A DNA stretch of 64,000 nucleotides from Yersinia rochesterensis (lineage in GTDB: Bacteria; Pseudomonadota; Gammaproteobacteria; Enterobacterales; Enterobacteriaceae), in assembly GCF_003600645.1 (NCBI RefSeq), contig NZ_CP032482.1, forward strand, positions 682,001 through 746,000, in the 5' to 3' direction. A program made the translations under genes and the position numbers. Below are positions 36,485-45,952 of the stretch, in pieces. The notes beneath the pieces are model-generated. The model did no database searches, was not told where the DNA came from, and saw only the letters and a program-made list of their open reading frames with translations. The stretch's first letter is position 1; every line of letters starts with the position of its first letter.

Positions 36485-37486
36485 TTAATAGGCAATCACG
36501 ATTTTACCCTGCATATGCCCGCCTGCGACTTGCGCGTGGGCAGCTTTCAAATTCTCAACCGTCAGGCCATGCAGTGTTTCACTCAGAGTACCTTGCAGTT
36601 TACCCTCATCCACTAACTGACTGACTTGCTTTAAAATTTCCCCTTGCTGGGCAATATCCGGCGTCGAAAACATGCTACGGGTGAACATAAATTCCCAATG
36701 CAGGGCGGCGCTTTTCAGCTTCAATTGATTCTGATCCAGCGGTTTTTCGTTTTCCACAATGGTACAGATTTGCCCCAGCGGCGCGATCAATTCACTGATA
36801 GCGGGCCAGTGCCCGTCGGTATCATTCAGGCAAAGAATATAATCAACTTTATCGATGCCTTCTTTTGCTAACTGTGCTTTCAGGTCGCGGTAATCCACTG
36901 TCAGGTCGGCACCGCGTTCAAGACACCAGGCGGCTGACTCTGGGCGTGATGCAGTCGCAATCACTTTGACCGGGCTGCGCAAGGCCGCCAGAGGGATTGC
37001 CAGGGAGCCAACGCCACCGGCTCCACCAATAATTAGCAGACTTTGATCCGCGCTAGCCTGTTGAATTTTCAGGTGTTCGAACAGCGCTTCCCACGCGGTG
37101 ATGGCGGTTAGCGGCAGGGCGGCGGCCTGTGCCCAATTCAATGAGCGCGGCTTATGGGCGGCAATGCGGGCGTCGACCAACTGCTGAGTGGCGTTGCTGC
37201 CGGGGCGGGTGATATCACCGGCATACCAAACTTGGTCACCGACACGGAAACCGGTGACTTTCTCACCCACACTGACCACCACACCGGCGGCATCCCAACC
37301 CAGAATGCGCGGCTGTGGCAGACCATTTTTCTTCAGACCGCCATGAACCTTGGTATCCACCGGATTGATGGAAGCGGCTTTGACCTCAACCAGCAAATCA
37401 AATGCGCCGGGCGTGAGGGAATCTAAAGTGATTTCAATAAAATCAGCGGGTTGTTGCGGATTTACCGCAATAGCTTTAATTGACAT
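36485..37486 (-). CDS. Zinc-type alcohol dehydrogenase-like MDR oxidoreductase
   Basis: 333 residues from ATG 37486 (SIKAIAVNPQQPADFIEITL), with CAGGAAAA upstream; the frame opens 11 codons earlier without support. GroES-like domain with SINPVDTKVHG and GWDAAGVVVSVGEKVTGFRVG, then the NADPH fold with IIGGAGGVGSLAIPLA. The cysteine and histidine zinc ligands of true alcohol dehydrogenases are absent, so it is a quinone-reductase-like enzyme, probably acting on enones or quinones. Divergent from a LysR gene 126 bp away that likely controls it, and convergent with nadR. Confidence 0.88.
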   Translation of the reverse strand: MSIKAIAVNPQQPADFIEITLDSLTPGAFDLLVEVKAASINPVDTKVHGGLKKNGLPQPRILGWDAAGVVVSVGEKVTGFRVGDQVWYAGDITRPGSNATQQLVDARIAAHKPRSLNWAQAAALPLTAITAWEALFEHLKIQQASADQSLLIIGGAGGVGSLAIPLAALRSPVKVIATASRPESAAWCLERGADLTVDYRDLKAQLAKEGIDKVDYILCLNDTDGHWPAISELIAPLGQICTIVENEKPLDQNQLKLKSAALHWEFMFTRSMFSTPDIAQQGEILKQVSQLVDEGKLQGTLSETLHGLTVENLKAAHAQVAGGHMQGKIVIAY

Positions 37487-37590
37487 GGTGATTTTCCTGC
37501 TCCTGTTTAGCCTATCCACTGAGTCTAGACCTTTCTAAGCAGAGTGATAAGATGGACAATCAATAACGCAGTGTTCGCCTGAGATAAACA

Positions 37591-37627
37591 ATTATGTTTA
37601 AGCAACTCAATTATGTTTAAGCAATTA
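37591..37627 (+). repeat. 19-bp tandem duplication across the LysR start codon
   Basis: AATTATGTTTAAGCAACTC is followed at once by AATTATGTTTAAGCAA. The first ATG (37594) opens an eight-codon frame that stops at 37618-37620, overlapping the second ATG (37613), which is the start of the regulator. The purine-rich GAGATAAAC lies before the first ATG only. Confidence 0.85.
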
Positions 37628-38521
37628 CAGGATATGGCGCTGTTCGCCAAGGTCGCGGAATGCGGCAGCTTCACCCGCGCCGCCGCAATGGTGGGTTTAC
37701 CTAAATCTAGCGTCAGCCAGCGGGTGAGTCAGCTCGAGCAGAATTTGGGGATTCGCTTATTGAACAGAACCACCCGTCAGTTGAACCTGACTTTTGCCGG
37801 TGAGCGCTATCTGGTGCATTGCCAGGAGATGCTGCAAGCCGCCGAACGTGCGGACTTGGCACTGCAACGGCTGAAAGACAACCCCAGCGGCCGTCTGCGT
37901 ATTTCGACCCCCGCAGGGCTGGGAGCAACGTTGTTGGCACAGTTGGCGACAGATTTTCAGCAGCAATATCCTGATGTTCTGCTGGAGGTTTTGGTGTCAG
38001 ATACTATGGTTGATTTGGTCGAGGACGGCTTTGATGTGGCGCTACGCACCGGTAAACCGCAGGATTCGTCACTGATTGGTCGGCGATTAGGATACGCGCC
38101 GCGTTATCTTTTGGCTTCCTCCGCTTATCTGGCCCAACACCCGCCATTGCTTCATCCACGTCAGCTCGATACCCACCGCTGCATTGCCCATCGTGCCTGG
38201 CAGGCGCTGATTTTACGCTATGAAGATGAGTTTTATCGCTGGCAGGTTCCTGCGCTGCATGTGACTGATAATTTGTTATATGCCCGTGAGTGTGCGCTGA
38301 ATGGCGGGGGGATTACGCTATTGCCCGCATTTCTAAGCCGCGAAGTGGTCGCCAGTCGGCAGTTAATTGAAGTTTTGCCACAGTGGCAAGCGGAGGGAAA
38401 TGAGCTGTATTTGGTCTACCCGAGCCGCAAGCTGAACTCTCCAGCACTCAGTTGCTTTATAGATGTGGTGATTGGGCACCCGGTATTTGAGGATTATGTG
38501 CAAGGGCTGGAAATATCTTGA
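37613..38521 (+). CDS. LysR-family transcriptional regulator
   Basis: 302 residues. The winged helix is in the first 65 residues (LFAKVAECGSFTRAAAMVGL, then PKSSVSQRVSQLEQNLGIRL, RTTRQLNLTFAG). The effector domain begins at GRLRISTPAGLGATLLAQLA. It resembles the CrgA/AaeR type that represses or activates an adjacent redox gene; the MDR oxidoreductase gene read the other way is the obvious target. Its start codon lies in the second copy of a 19-bp duplication, so translation probably depends on re-initiation after a mini-frame. Confidence 0.87.
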   Translation: MFKQLQDMALFAKVAECGSFTRAAAMVGLPKSSVSQRVSQLEQNLGIRLLNRTTRQLNLTFAGERYLVHCQEMLQAAERADLALQRLKDNPSGRLRISTPAGLGATLLAQLATDFQQQYPDVLLEVLVSDTMVDLVEDGFDVALRTGKPQDSSLIGRRLGYAPRYLLASSAYLAQHPPLLHPRQLDTHRCIAHRAWQALILRYEDEFYRWQVPALHVTDNLLYARECALNGGGITLLPAFLSREVVASRQLIEVLPQWQAEGNELYLVYPSRKLNSPALSCFIDVVIGHPVFEDYVQGLEIS

Positions 38522-38545
38522 GTGATAGATAGGCCCCTTTCCTAT

Positions 38546-38569
38546 GAAAAAGGCCTGCAATTGCAGGCC
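38546..38569 (-). terminator. Terminator of ettA
   Basis: On the minus strand a perfect palindrome GGCCTGCAATTGCAGGCC is followed by TTTTTCA, a classical intrinsic terminator 24 bases past the ettA stop. It also separates the converging LysR gene. Confidence 0.85.
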
Positions 38570-38593
38570 CTTAGTCTAGATAATAATCAAAAA

Positions 38594-40261
38594 CTATTTG
38601 GTCATTTTCTTATACTTAATACGGTGTGGTTCCAGTGCTTCGGCACCCAGAGTGCGTTTTTTCCACTCTTCGTATTCAGTAAAGTTACCTTCGAAGAATT
38701 CCACTTTACCCTCATCTTGATAATCGATGATGTGAGTGGCAATTCGGTCAAGGAACCAGCGGTCATGGGAAATAACCATGGCGCAACCTGGGAATTCCAG
38801 TAAGGCGTTTTCCAGCGCGCGTAAGGTTTCGATGTCCAGATCATTGGTCGGTTCATCGAGCAGCAACATGTTGCCGCCCACCTGGAGCAATTTGGCCAAA
38901 TGGATACGGCCGCGCTCACCACCGGACAGTTCGCCCACCCGTTTGCCCTGATCAATGCCTTTAAAGTTAAAGCGGCCAACATAGGCGCGGCTTGGAATTT
39001 CAAAGTTGCCGATCTTCATGATGTCCTGACCGCCGGAAACTTCTTCCCACACGGTTTTACTGCCATCCATGTTGTCACGGAACTGATCAACCGAGGCCAA
39101 TTGCACGGTATCACCCAGTGAGATTGTGCCGGAGTCCGGTTGCTCCTGGCCCGATAACATGCGGAACAGGGTGGATTTACCCGCACCGTTCGGCCCGATG
39201 ATCCCGACTATCGCGCCTTTTGGCAGCGCAAAGGTCAAATCGTCAATCAGCACACGGTCGCCGTAAGACTTGCTCAGATGCTCAACTTCCAGCACTTTAT
39301 CACCTAAACGTGGGCCAGGCGGAATAAACAACTCGCTGGTTTCGTTACGTTTTTGGTATTCAACGCTGTTAAGTTCTTCAAAGCGAGCCAGACGCGCTTT
39401 ACCTTTCGCCTGACGGCCTTTAGGGTTTTGGCGAACCCATTCCAGCTCTTTCTCAATAGATTTACGACGAGCAGCTTCAGAAGAGGCTTCCAACGCCAGA
39501 CGGGCGTCTTTTTGTTCCAGCCATGAGGAATAGTTGCCTTCCCATGGAATACCTTCACCACGGTCCAACTCCAGAATCCAACCCGCGACGTTATCGAGGA
39601 AGTAACGGTCATGGGTGATGGCGACCACAGTGCCTTCATAATCATGCAGGAATCGCTCCAGCCATGCCACGGATTCAGCATCCAAGTGGTTGGTCGGTTC
39701 ATCCAGCAGCAGCATGTCTGGTTTTTCCAGCAGCAGGCGGCAGATGGCGACACGGCGGCGCTCACCACCGGATAAATTGGCAATTTTTGCATCCCAAGGT
39801 GGCAAACGCAGAGCATCAGCCGCACGTTCTAACTGGTTATCCAGATTATGACCGTCGTGGGATTGAATAATGGCTTCTAGCTCACCTTGCTCTTTCGCTA
39901 ACTTATCGAAATCAGCATCAGGATCGGCATAGAGCGCATAAACTTCATCTAAACGGGTCAGGGCGCGCTTCACTTCGCCGACGGCTTCTTCAACCGACTC
40001 GCGCACTGTTTGTTCAAGATTCAGTTTTGGTTCCTGTGGCAGGTAACCGATTTTGATGCCGGGTTGTGGGCGCGCTTCACCCTCAATGTCAGTATCAATG
40101 CCAGCCATAATGCGCAACAGGGTGGATTTACCGGAGCCGTTAAGACCCAGCACACCAATTTTTGCCCCAGGGAAGAAACTCAGGGAGATGTTTTTCAGAA
40201 TATGCCGTTTCGGTGGAACTACTTTACCGACACGATGCATAGAATAGACGTATTGAGCCAC
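38594..40261 (-). CDS. ettA: EttA, energy-dependent translational throttle (ABC-F ATPase)
   Basis: 555 residues, the E. coli length. Two ABC domains: Walker A GLNGSGKSTLLRIM and signature LSGGERRRVAI in the first; GPNGAGKSTLFRML and LSGGERGRIHL in the second; both with LLDEPTNHLD/LLDEPTNDLD Walker B. The linker (ELEWVRQNPKGRQAKGKARL) and the arm between domains are typical. No membrane part. EttA binds the ribosomal E site and gates entry into elongation according to ATP/ADP. Confidence 0.97.
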   Translation of the reverse strand: MAQYVYSMHRVGKVVPPKRHILKNISLSFFPGAKIGVLGLNGSGKSTLLRIMAGIDTDIEGEARPQPGIKIGYLPQEPKLNLEQTVRESVEEAVGEVKRALTRLDEVYALYADPDADFDKLAKEQGELEAIIQSHDGHNLDNQLERAADALRLPPWDAKIANLSGGERRRVAICRLLLEKPDMLLLDEPTNHLDAESVAWLERFLHDYEGTVVAITHDRYFLDNVAGWILELDRGEGIPWEGNYSSWLEQKDARLALEASSEAARRKSIEKELEWVRQNPKGRQAKGKARLARFEELNSVEYQKRNETSELFIPPGPRLGDKVLEVEHLSKSYGDRVLIDDLTFALPKGAIVGIIGPNGAGKSTLFRMLSGQEQPDSGTISLGDTVQLASVDQFRDNMDGSKTVWEEVSGGQDIMKIGNFEIPSRAYVGRFNFKGIDQGKRVGELSGGERGRIHLAKLLQVGGNMLLLDEPTNDLDIETLRALENALLEFPGCAMVISHDRWFLDRIATHIIDYQDEGKVEFFEGNFTEYEEWKKRTLGAEALEPHRIKYKKMTK

Positions 40262-40326
40262 GTTGCCTCAGCCTCTCTAGATCAGTTTTTATTAGGATAT
40301 CTGGTGCGGAGTGTAGCCCGTTTTAC

Positions 40327-40430
40327 TATACCCGTCATCTTTCAAGTCGCAGGGGTGTTGGCTGCTCTCACGCACCCGAATCACTGACCAGTGTCAGCTC
40401 ATCGGGATTTCCTCGTTTGCCGCCTTCATT
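40327..40430 (-). repeat. Truncated ERIC element upstream of ettA
   Basis: Begins TATACCCGTCATCTTTCAAG, keeps CGCACCCGAATCACTGACCA, then GTCAGCTCATCGGGATTTCC and GCCGCCTTCA, then the match fades. The ERIC right end (GAGTTGCAGG side) is missing. The surrounding 40262-40495 spacer has no gene. Confidence 0.75.
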
Positions 40431-40495
40431 TTTTGCGCTTCCCGTTGGTGGCATCCGCAATGTGAGATTTATCTTAAGTTATCTTTGCGATGCAT

Positions 40496-40524
40496 AAAAA
40501 AAGCCCGGCGGAATAGCCGGGCTT
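40496..40524 (-). terminator. Terminator of the P-type ATPase gene
   Basis: On the minus strand AAGCCCGGC, loop TATTCC, GCCGGGCTT, then TTTTT. A nine-base-pair stem with U-tract, 33 bases past the stop codon. Confidence 0.92.
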
Positions 40525-40556
40525 GATTGGATAACTGATTGATATCAGATAGGATT

Positions 40557-43262
40557 CTAGCCGCGTTTGAAGCGCCCGATGACCCATTTTTCGACTTCTA
40601 CAATTAAGAAGATGGCGATAGAGACCAACAGTGTGATGCCCCAGTAATAAGCCGGTAATGGCTCGGTACCGAAAGCGGTGTTCATAAACGGCAGATAGAT
40701 AATAGCTAACTGCAATAGAATCAGCACACCAGAAACTAACCACAATCCCTTGTTAACAAACACTTCTTTGTTCAGCGGGAATCTATCCATCACACGGCAG
40801 TTAAACATGTAAATCCACTGCGCGGTTACCAAGGTTTGCATCAACACGGTGCGGATAAATTCAGTGCTGTAGCCGCGTGGTTCCATATAGGCTTCCAGGG
40901 CGAATGCACTGCACGCAATCAAGGTGCCGACAAACGCGATACGCCAGATGGCATGGCCGTCTAACACGTGTTTTGATGGGTCACGTGGGTTGCGGCGCAT
41001 GATGCCTCTTTCTGCCGGTTCAAAGGCCAAACCGAAGGAAAGTGTGGTGGAGGTGGCCATGTTTATCCACAGGATTTGCAGTGGCGTTAGCGGAATCACC
41101 GCACCAGCCAAGATAGCAAAAATGATTAACATCCCTTGCGCCAGGTTAGTCGGCAACACAAACAGAATGGTTTTTTTCAGGTTATCGTAGACCCGGCGGC
41201 CTTCTTCAACCGCGTGGGCTATGGTGGCGAAGTTATCATCTGACAGCACCATATCGGCGGCTTCTTTTGTTACCTCGGTGCCTTTGATACCCATGGCAAT
41301 GCCCACATCGGCTTGTTTCAGCGCCGGTGCATCGTTCACGCCATCGCCGGTCATCCCGACGATTTCGCCTTTCTCTTGTAATGCTTTGACCAGACGCAGT
41401 TTATGCTCAGGGCTGGTGCGGGCAAAAATATCATAGCGAACGGCTGCTTCGGCCAGTTCTTTATCATCCATATGCTCCAACTGGCCACCGGTAATGGAGT
41501 CTTTCCCATTGCCTATGCCCAGCATGGCACCAATCGCCATCGCGGTTTCCTGATGGTCGCCGGTGATCATCTTCACGCGAATCCCCGCCTGTTGGCAGGT
41601 AGCAATGGCGTCGATAGCTTCAGGGCGCGGTGGGTCCATCATGCCAGCGATGCCGACAAACACCATGCCTTGCTGGATATCACTGTGTTCTAACTCGCTG
41701 ACAGTCTGTTCTGTTGGGCGGTAAGCCGCCGCCAACATGCGCAGGCCCTGCTGGGTGTAGCGCGTCATCTCGGCATCCCAGTAATCACGACGGAAAGGAA
41801 TTACGCCCTTATCCGTCAGTTCTTGCTGGCAGAAAGTAAACAGCACATCGGGTGCGCCGGTCAGGAAGATACAGCTTTCAGACTCAACCTGATGGCTGGT
41901 TGCCATGTATTTATAGGCAGAATCGAAAGGAATTTTACCGTGCTGAGTCACCTGGCCCAGTTCAATACCTGATTTGGCCGCCAAGACTTTCAGTGCGCCT
42001 TCGGTGGGGCCGCCCACAATAATCCAATGGCCTTGGTCATTCTTTTGAATCTGGCTGTCATTACATAAATTCACCGCAGTGATAAATGTTTTTAACGGCC
42101 CGGCGAGAACGGCTTGTTGGTCACTGCCTTCCGGATAAATGTTACCCACTGGCTCATAGCTTTCACCGGTGACCCGGTAGCAATTGTCAGCCAGAATCAC
42201 CGCTTTGACGGTCATTTCATTCATCGTCAGGGTGCCGGTTTTATCGGAACAGACGACGGTCATGGCACCCAAGGTTTCTACCGTTGGCAGCTTGCGAATA
42301 ATCGCGCGGTTACGCGCCATTGCTTGCACACCCAAAGACAGAATAATCGAAATAATGGCCGGTAACCCTTCAGGAACCGAGGCCACAGCCAGGCTTATCA
42401 GCGCCAGCAACAACTCATCCACTGGCAGGTCGCGCAGGATAAAGGCGAAGACAAATAAGAATGCCATCATCACCAGAATCAGGATGAAAATCGCTTTACC
42501 CAGGCGGTCCATTTGTTGCAGCAGTGGGGTGCGGGTGGCTTCAACCGTCGACATCATTTGGTTGATATGACCCAGTTCGGTATCACCGCCACTGGCGATG
42601 ACCACGCCTTTTGCTGTACCGGCACTGATAGTGGTGCCCGAGAACAACAGGTTTTTGCGGTCGCCAATCACTGATTCATTTTCAATCACCCCAATTTGCT
42701 TCTCAACCACGGTTGATTCACCGGTCAGGATAGCTTCTTCAATCTGGAGGTTGTGAGCTTCGAGTAACCGTAAGTCAGCCGGGATTTTATCCCCCGGTTT
42801 CAATGTGACGATATCCCCCGGCACCAAATCCTGTGCATCAATGGTTTTTGCATTGCCATCACGGATGACCACAGCTTTACTGGAGAGCATATTTTGGATG
42901 CTTTTCAGTGACTTCTCGGCTTTGTTTTCCTGAACATAACCAATTAATGCGTTAATGACGGCGACACAAAGAATGATAATGGTATCGACCGAGTGGCCCA
43001 TAAGGCCTTTGACTAACGCAGCAGCTAATAGAATGTAAATCAGGACATCATTAAAATGAGCGAGAAATTGCAGTAGCGGGTGCTTACTTTTTTTTGCGGG
43101 TAGTGCATTGGGGCCGTATTGTTTAAGGCGTTCTTCGGCTTCTTGTTGGCTTAACCCTTCTTCGCGGCTTTTTAGCTGCTGCAAAGATTCTTCCACAGTG
43201 AGTTGATACCAAGCCTGGCCTTCTGGCGGCGAGGCGGGTTTGGGGTTTGATGAATTTTGCAT
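40557..43262 (-). CDS. P-type cation-transporting ATPase, P2 (Ca2+/Na+-like) type
   Basis: 901 residues. The N-terminal cation-ATPase region is followed by the actuator motif ILTGES, membrane helix 4 with PEGLPAIIS (the PEGL signature of calcium-type pumps rather than heavy-metal CPx), phosphorylation site CSDKTGTLTMNEMTVKAV and hinge MTGDGVNDAPALKQADVGIA. Six C-terminal membrane helices end at residue 895. No N-terminal metal-binding domain. It should use ATP to move a cation, probably Ca2+ or another light cation, out across the inner membrane. It is not part of the E. coli K-12 slt/ettA neighbourhood, so it is a lineage-specific gene. Cation specificity is not proved by sequence. Confidence 0.9.
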   Translation of the reverse strand: MQNSSNPKPASPPEGQAWYQLTVEESLQQLKSREEGLSQQEAEERLKQYGPNALPAKKSKHPLLQFLAHFNDVLIYILLAAALVKGLMGHSVDTIIILCVAVINALIGYVQENKAEKSLKSIQNMLSSKAVVIRDGNAKTIDAQDLVPGDIVTLKPGDKIPADLRLLEAHNLQIEEAILTGESTVVEKQIGVIENESVIGDRKNLLFSGTTISAGTAKGVVIASGGDTELGHINQMMSTVEATRTPLLQQMDRLGKAIFILILVMMAFLFVFAFILRDLPVDELLLALISLAVASVPEGLPAIISIILSLGVQAMARNRAIIRKLPTVETLGAMTVVCSDKTGTLTMNEMTVKAVILADNCYRVTGESYEPVGNIYPEGSDQQAVLAGPLKTFITAVNLCNDSQIQKNDQGHWIIVGGPTEGALKVLAAKSGIELGQVTQHGKIPFDSAYKYMATSHQVESESCIFLTGAPDVLFTFCQQELTDKGVIPFRRDYWDAEMTRYTQQGLRMLAAAYRPTEQTVSELEHSDIQQGMVFVGIAGMMDPPRPEAIDAIATCQQAGIRVKMITGDHQETAMAIGAMLGIGNGKDSITGGQLEHMDDKELAEAAVRYDIFARTSPEHKLRLVKALQEKGEIVGMTGDGVNDAPALKQADVGIAMGIKGTEVTKEAADMVLSDDNFATIAHAVEEGRRVYDNLKKTILFVLPTNLAQGMLIIFAILAGAVIPLTPLQILWINMATSTTLSFGLAFEPAERGIMRRNPRDPSKHVLDGHAIWRIAFVGTLIACSAFALEAYMEPRGYSTEFIRTVLMQTLVTAQWIYMFNCRVMDRFPLNKEVFVNKGLWLVSGVLILLQLAIIYLPFMNTAFGTEPLPAYYWGITLLVSIAIFLIVEVEKWVIGRFKRG

Positions 43263-43779
43263 TGAAAGAACCTTCTTAAAAATTAAAAATCTGAAATCTA
43301 TCTGTTTTTCATCTCATTACCGTCGAGGTAACGGCGCAGGGCAGCAAATGCTCTTCCGTGAAAAATCCTGCTCCTAAATTATTTGATTTTTATTAAAAGA
43401 CAAAAAAATGATTCTGAATGATATGTTTATATCAACATAGTTATATTAAGCAAGGATAGTAGATTTTTATCAAAATAGCGTCTTGATCTGAGATAATAAA
43501 ATCGAAATTATCGGTCATAATTATCTAATAACATATTGAATAATAAGTTAATTCTAAGAAAATTTTTCTGTGACTTATATTTCCCAATGTCCTGAATATC
43601 ATCCATCATTTCAATCATCACTCAGAAAGATTAATTATCCTTGCCCATTTGTAGGTGTAATCGCTGGCTATCAGGTGAAACTCTTAGTTAGTATGTCCTG
43701 CTGCCGGAACTAATCATGACTATGCTAATCAGAAGTTGCGGTAAGCAAAATGCAGTAGCCAACAACCAGTGAGGAAACA
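43263..43779. other. Divergent promoter region between the ATPase gene and slt
   Basis: 517 bp, AT-rich in the middle, with no convincing gene. It must contain promoters for both sides. A short hairpin TTACCGTCGAGGTAA at 43318-43332 sits in the ATPase leader. I compared the leader by eye with the yybP-ykoY (manganese) riboswitch pattern and did not find it. Confidence 0.5.
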
Positions 43780-45705
43780 GTGAGTATGGACAAGTGGCGA
43801 TATCTGGCGATTGGCGTGTGTCTGGTGACGACCTCAGGAGTGGCATTTGCCGACTCCATTGATGCCCAACGGCAACGCTATCAGCAAGTTAAACTGGCTT
43901 GGGACAGCAATCAGATGGATACCGTGGCGCAACTGATGCCCACATTGCGTGAATATCCGCTGTATCCGTATCTGGAATACCGCCAGTTAACGCAAGATTT
44001 AAGCCAATTGAGTGCGGCGCAAGTGACCGATTTTCTGACTCGGAACCCCACATTGCCGCCAGCAAGTTCGCTATCATCCCGTTTTGTTAACGAGCTGGCG
44101 CGTCGTGAGGATTGGCGCGGGTTATTGGCGTTCAGTCCACAAGCCCCTAAACCGGCGGTAGCTCGCTGTAATTATTACTATGCCAAATGGGCCACTGGCG
44201 AGCAGCAAGTCGCCTGGGATGGTGCCAGCGAGATTTGGCTCAACGGCCAGACGCTACCGGGTAGCTGCGATAAATTATTCAGTGTCTGGCAACAAGCCGG
44301 GCATCAAACCCCATTGGCAACATTGGCGCGTATGAAGCTGGCGCTGAAAGAAGGTAATGCCAGTTTGGTGAGTTACTTACTCAAGCAACTGCCAGCCGAT
44401 TATCAGACCATGGGCACGGCACTGGCAAAATTGCAAAGTGACCCGGCCAGTGTCGAAAGTTTTGCTCGAACTGTCGGGCCGACAGATTTTACCCGCTCAG
44501 CCACTATCATTGCCTTTACCCGGCTGGCACGGCAGGACGTGGAAAATGCGCGTGCGATGATCCCAACGCTGGCGCGGCTGCAAAAAATGAGTGACAGCGA
44601 GAAGCTGGAACTGGAAGAAGCAGTGGCCTGGCGTCTAATGGGCAATGATGCGAATTACGAGCAAGCCAAATGGCGTGATCAAGTCACTTTGCGTAGCCAT
44701 TCCACCCCGTTGCTGGAGCGCCGCATCCGTATGTCGCTGGGCACCGGCGATCGCCAAGGATTAGCGGCCTGGATGGCCCGTTTACCGGCAGAGGCACAAA
44801 ATAAAGATGAGTGGAGCTACTGGCGTGCCACATTGTTGCTGGAGCAGGGTAAGAAAGCCGAGGGCGAAGCCATTCTGCGTAGCCTGATGCAGGAGCGCGG
44901 TTTCTATCCGATGGTCGCCGCGCAAAAACTGGGGGTGCCTTACCCGATTAATGTTGAAGTGGCCACCAAACCTGATGCTTCACTGGCGCAGCGGCCTGAA
45001 ATTGCCCGGGTGCGCGAGTTAATGTATTGGAATATGGACAATTTGGCCCGCAATGAGTGGAGCTATTTGGTCGCCAGCCGCAGCAAACCGGAGCAGGAAG
45101 CACTGGCGCGCTATGCATTTGACCAAAAATGGGCTGACTTGAGTGTTCAGGCGACCATTGTGGCCAAATTATGGGATCATCTGGAAGAGCGCTTCCCACT
45201 GGCTTGGCCAAAAGAATTCCGTCAGGCGACTGAAGGCAAAGGAATAACTCCAAGTTATGCAATGGCAATAGCTCGTCAGGAAAGTGCCTGGAACCCGAAA
45301 GCACAATCGCCCGTCGGGGCGGCAGGTCTGATGCAGGTGATGCCGCGGACTGCGGAACACACGGTCAAACTGAATAACATCCCCGGTTATGTGAACAGCA
45401 GCCAGTTGCTCGACCCTGTCACTAACATTGAGATTGGCACCAGCTATCTGGAAGAGGTTTATCAGCAATTTGGGCGCAATCGGATTTTATCCAGTGCAGC
45501 CTATAACGCCGGCCCATCGCGGGTGAATACCTGGTTGGGAAATAGCAGTGGACAGGTGGATGCCGTGGCATTTATCGAAAGCATTCCGTTCTCAGAAACG
45601 CGCGGCTATGTAAAAAACGTCTTGGCGTATGATGCTTTTTATCGTCACTTTATGAATCGCCCGGCTAAGGTGCTGAGTGATGCCGAGTGGCAGCGGCGCT
45701 ACTGA
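43780..45705 (+). CDS. slt: Slt, soluble lytic murein transglycosylase (Slt70)
   Basis: 641 residues, near the E. coli 645. Signal peptide WRYLAIGVCLVTTSGVAFA, a long alpha-helical superhelix (residues 25-450), and the catalytic SLT domain with the glutamate in AIARQESAWNPKAQSPVGAA, followed by GLMQVMPRTA and AAYNAGPSRV. It cleaves peptidoglycan glycan strands in the periplasm, forming 1,6-anhydromuramic ends. GTG 43780 follows GAGGAAACA and is preferred to ATG 43786. Next to trpR as in E. coli. Confidence 0.96.
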   Translation: MSMDKWRYLAIGVCLVTTSGVAFADSIDAQRQRYQQVKLAWDSNQMDTVAQLMPTLREYPLYPYLEYRQLTQDLSQLSAAQVTDFLTRNPTLPPASSLSSRFVNELARREDWRGLLAFSPQAPKPAVARCNYYYAKWATGEQQVAWDGASEIWLNGQTLPGSCDKLFSVWQQAGHQTPLATLARMKLALKEGNASLVSYLLKQLPADYQTMGTALAKLQSDPASVESFARTVGPTDFTRSATIIAFTRLARQDVENARAMIPTLARLQKMSDSEKLELEEAVAWRLMGNDANYEQAKWRDQVTLRSHSTPLLERRIRMSLGTGDRQGLAAWMARLPAEAQNKDEWSYWRATLLLEQGKKAEGEAILRSLMQERGFYPMVAAQKLGVPYPINVEVATKPDASLAQRPEIARVRELMYWNMDNLARNEWSYLVASRSKPEQEALARYAFDQKWADLSVQATIVAKLWDHLEERFPLAWPKEFRQATEGKGITPSYAMAIARQESAWNPKAQSPVGAAGLMQVMPRTAEHTVKLNNIPGYVNSSQLLDPVTNIEIGTSYLEEVYQQFGRNRILSSAAYNAGPSRVNTWLGNSSGQVDAVAFIESIPFSETRGYVKNVLAYDAFYRHFMNRPAKVLSDAEWQRRY

Positions 45706-45712
45706 TCCTCTT

Positions 45713-45862
45713 CGTCCTTGACGCTGCGGCGGTGTTAGCAGCGCTTGCTCACCCGAATCACTTACTGGAGTAAGCTCATCGGGGTTTGCTCGCTTGCTGC
45801 CTTGCCGCAACGCCAATGACTTTGAGGGGGCTAGTCGTCCTTGACGCTGCGGCGGTGTTAGC
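45713..45862 (-). repeat. Rearranged ERIC element flanked by a 27-bp direct repeat
   Basis: CGTCCTTGACGCTGCGGCGG-TGTTAGC occurs at 45713-45739 and again at 45836-45862. Between them lies an ERIC core in reverse (GCTCACCCGAATCACTTAC, AGTAAGCTCATCGGGGTTTG, CTGCCTTGCCGCAACG). After the second copy TGCCGCAACGCCAA is repeated as well. The arrangement looks like partial duplication of a diverged ERIC between slt and trpR. Confidence 0.75.
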
Positions 45863-45918
45863 TACACCTGCCGCAACGCCAAGTTCTTTGGCTATATCTG
45901 AGGTTATGATAAGCTGTT

Positions 45919-45936
45919 GTACTAGTTAAATAGTAT
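45919..45936 (+). promoter_or_regulatory. trpR: trp operator at trpR
   Basis: GTACTAGTTAAATAGTAT agrees with the TrpR operator GTACTAGTTAACTAGTAC at 16 of 18 positions. It indicates autoregulation and overlaps an in-frame ATG at 45935, which supports the later start at 45953. Confidence 0.85.
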
Positions 45937-45952
45937 GGCGGCTTTTCCTATC

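Noticed and set aside
39304..39825. 173-codon frame on the same strand as ettA but in another phase
   Set aside because: Overlaps the conserved first ABC cassette of EttA fully; the translation (rich in Trp, Cys and Ser) is typical of an out-of-frame reading.
43263..43400. Possible metal-sensing riboswitch in the P-type ATPase leader
   Set aside because: Only one short hairpin could be seen, and the conserved GGGGAGUAG and other yybP-ykoY blocks are missing; no support for a riboswitch class.
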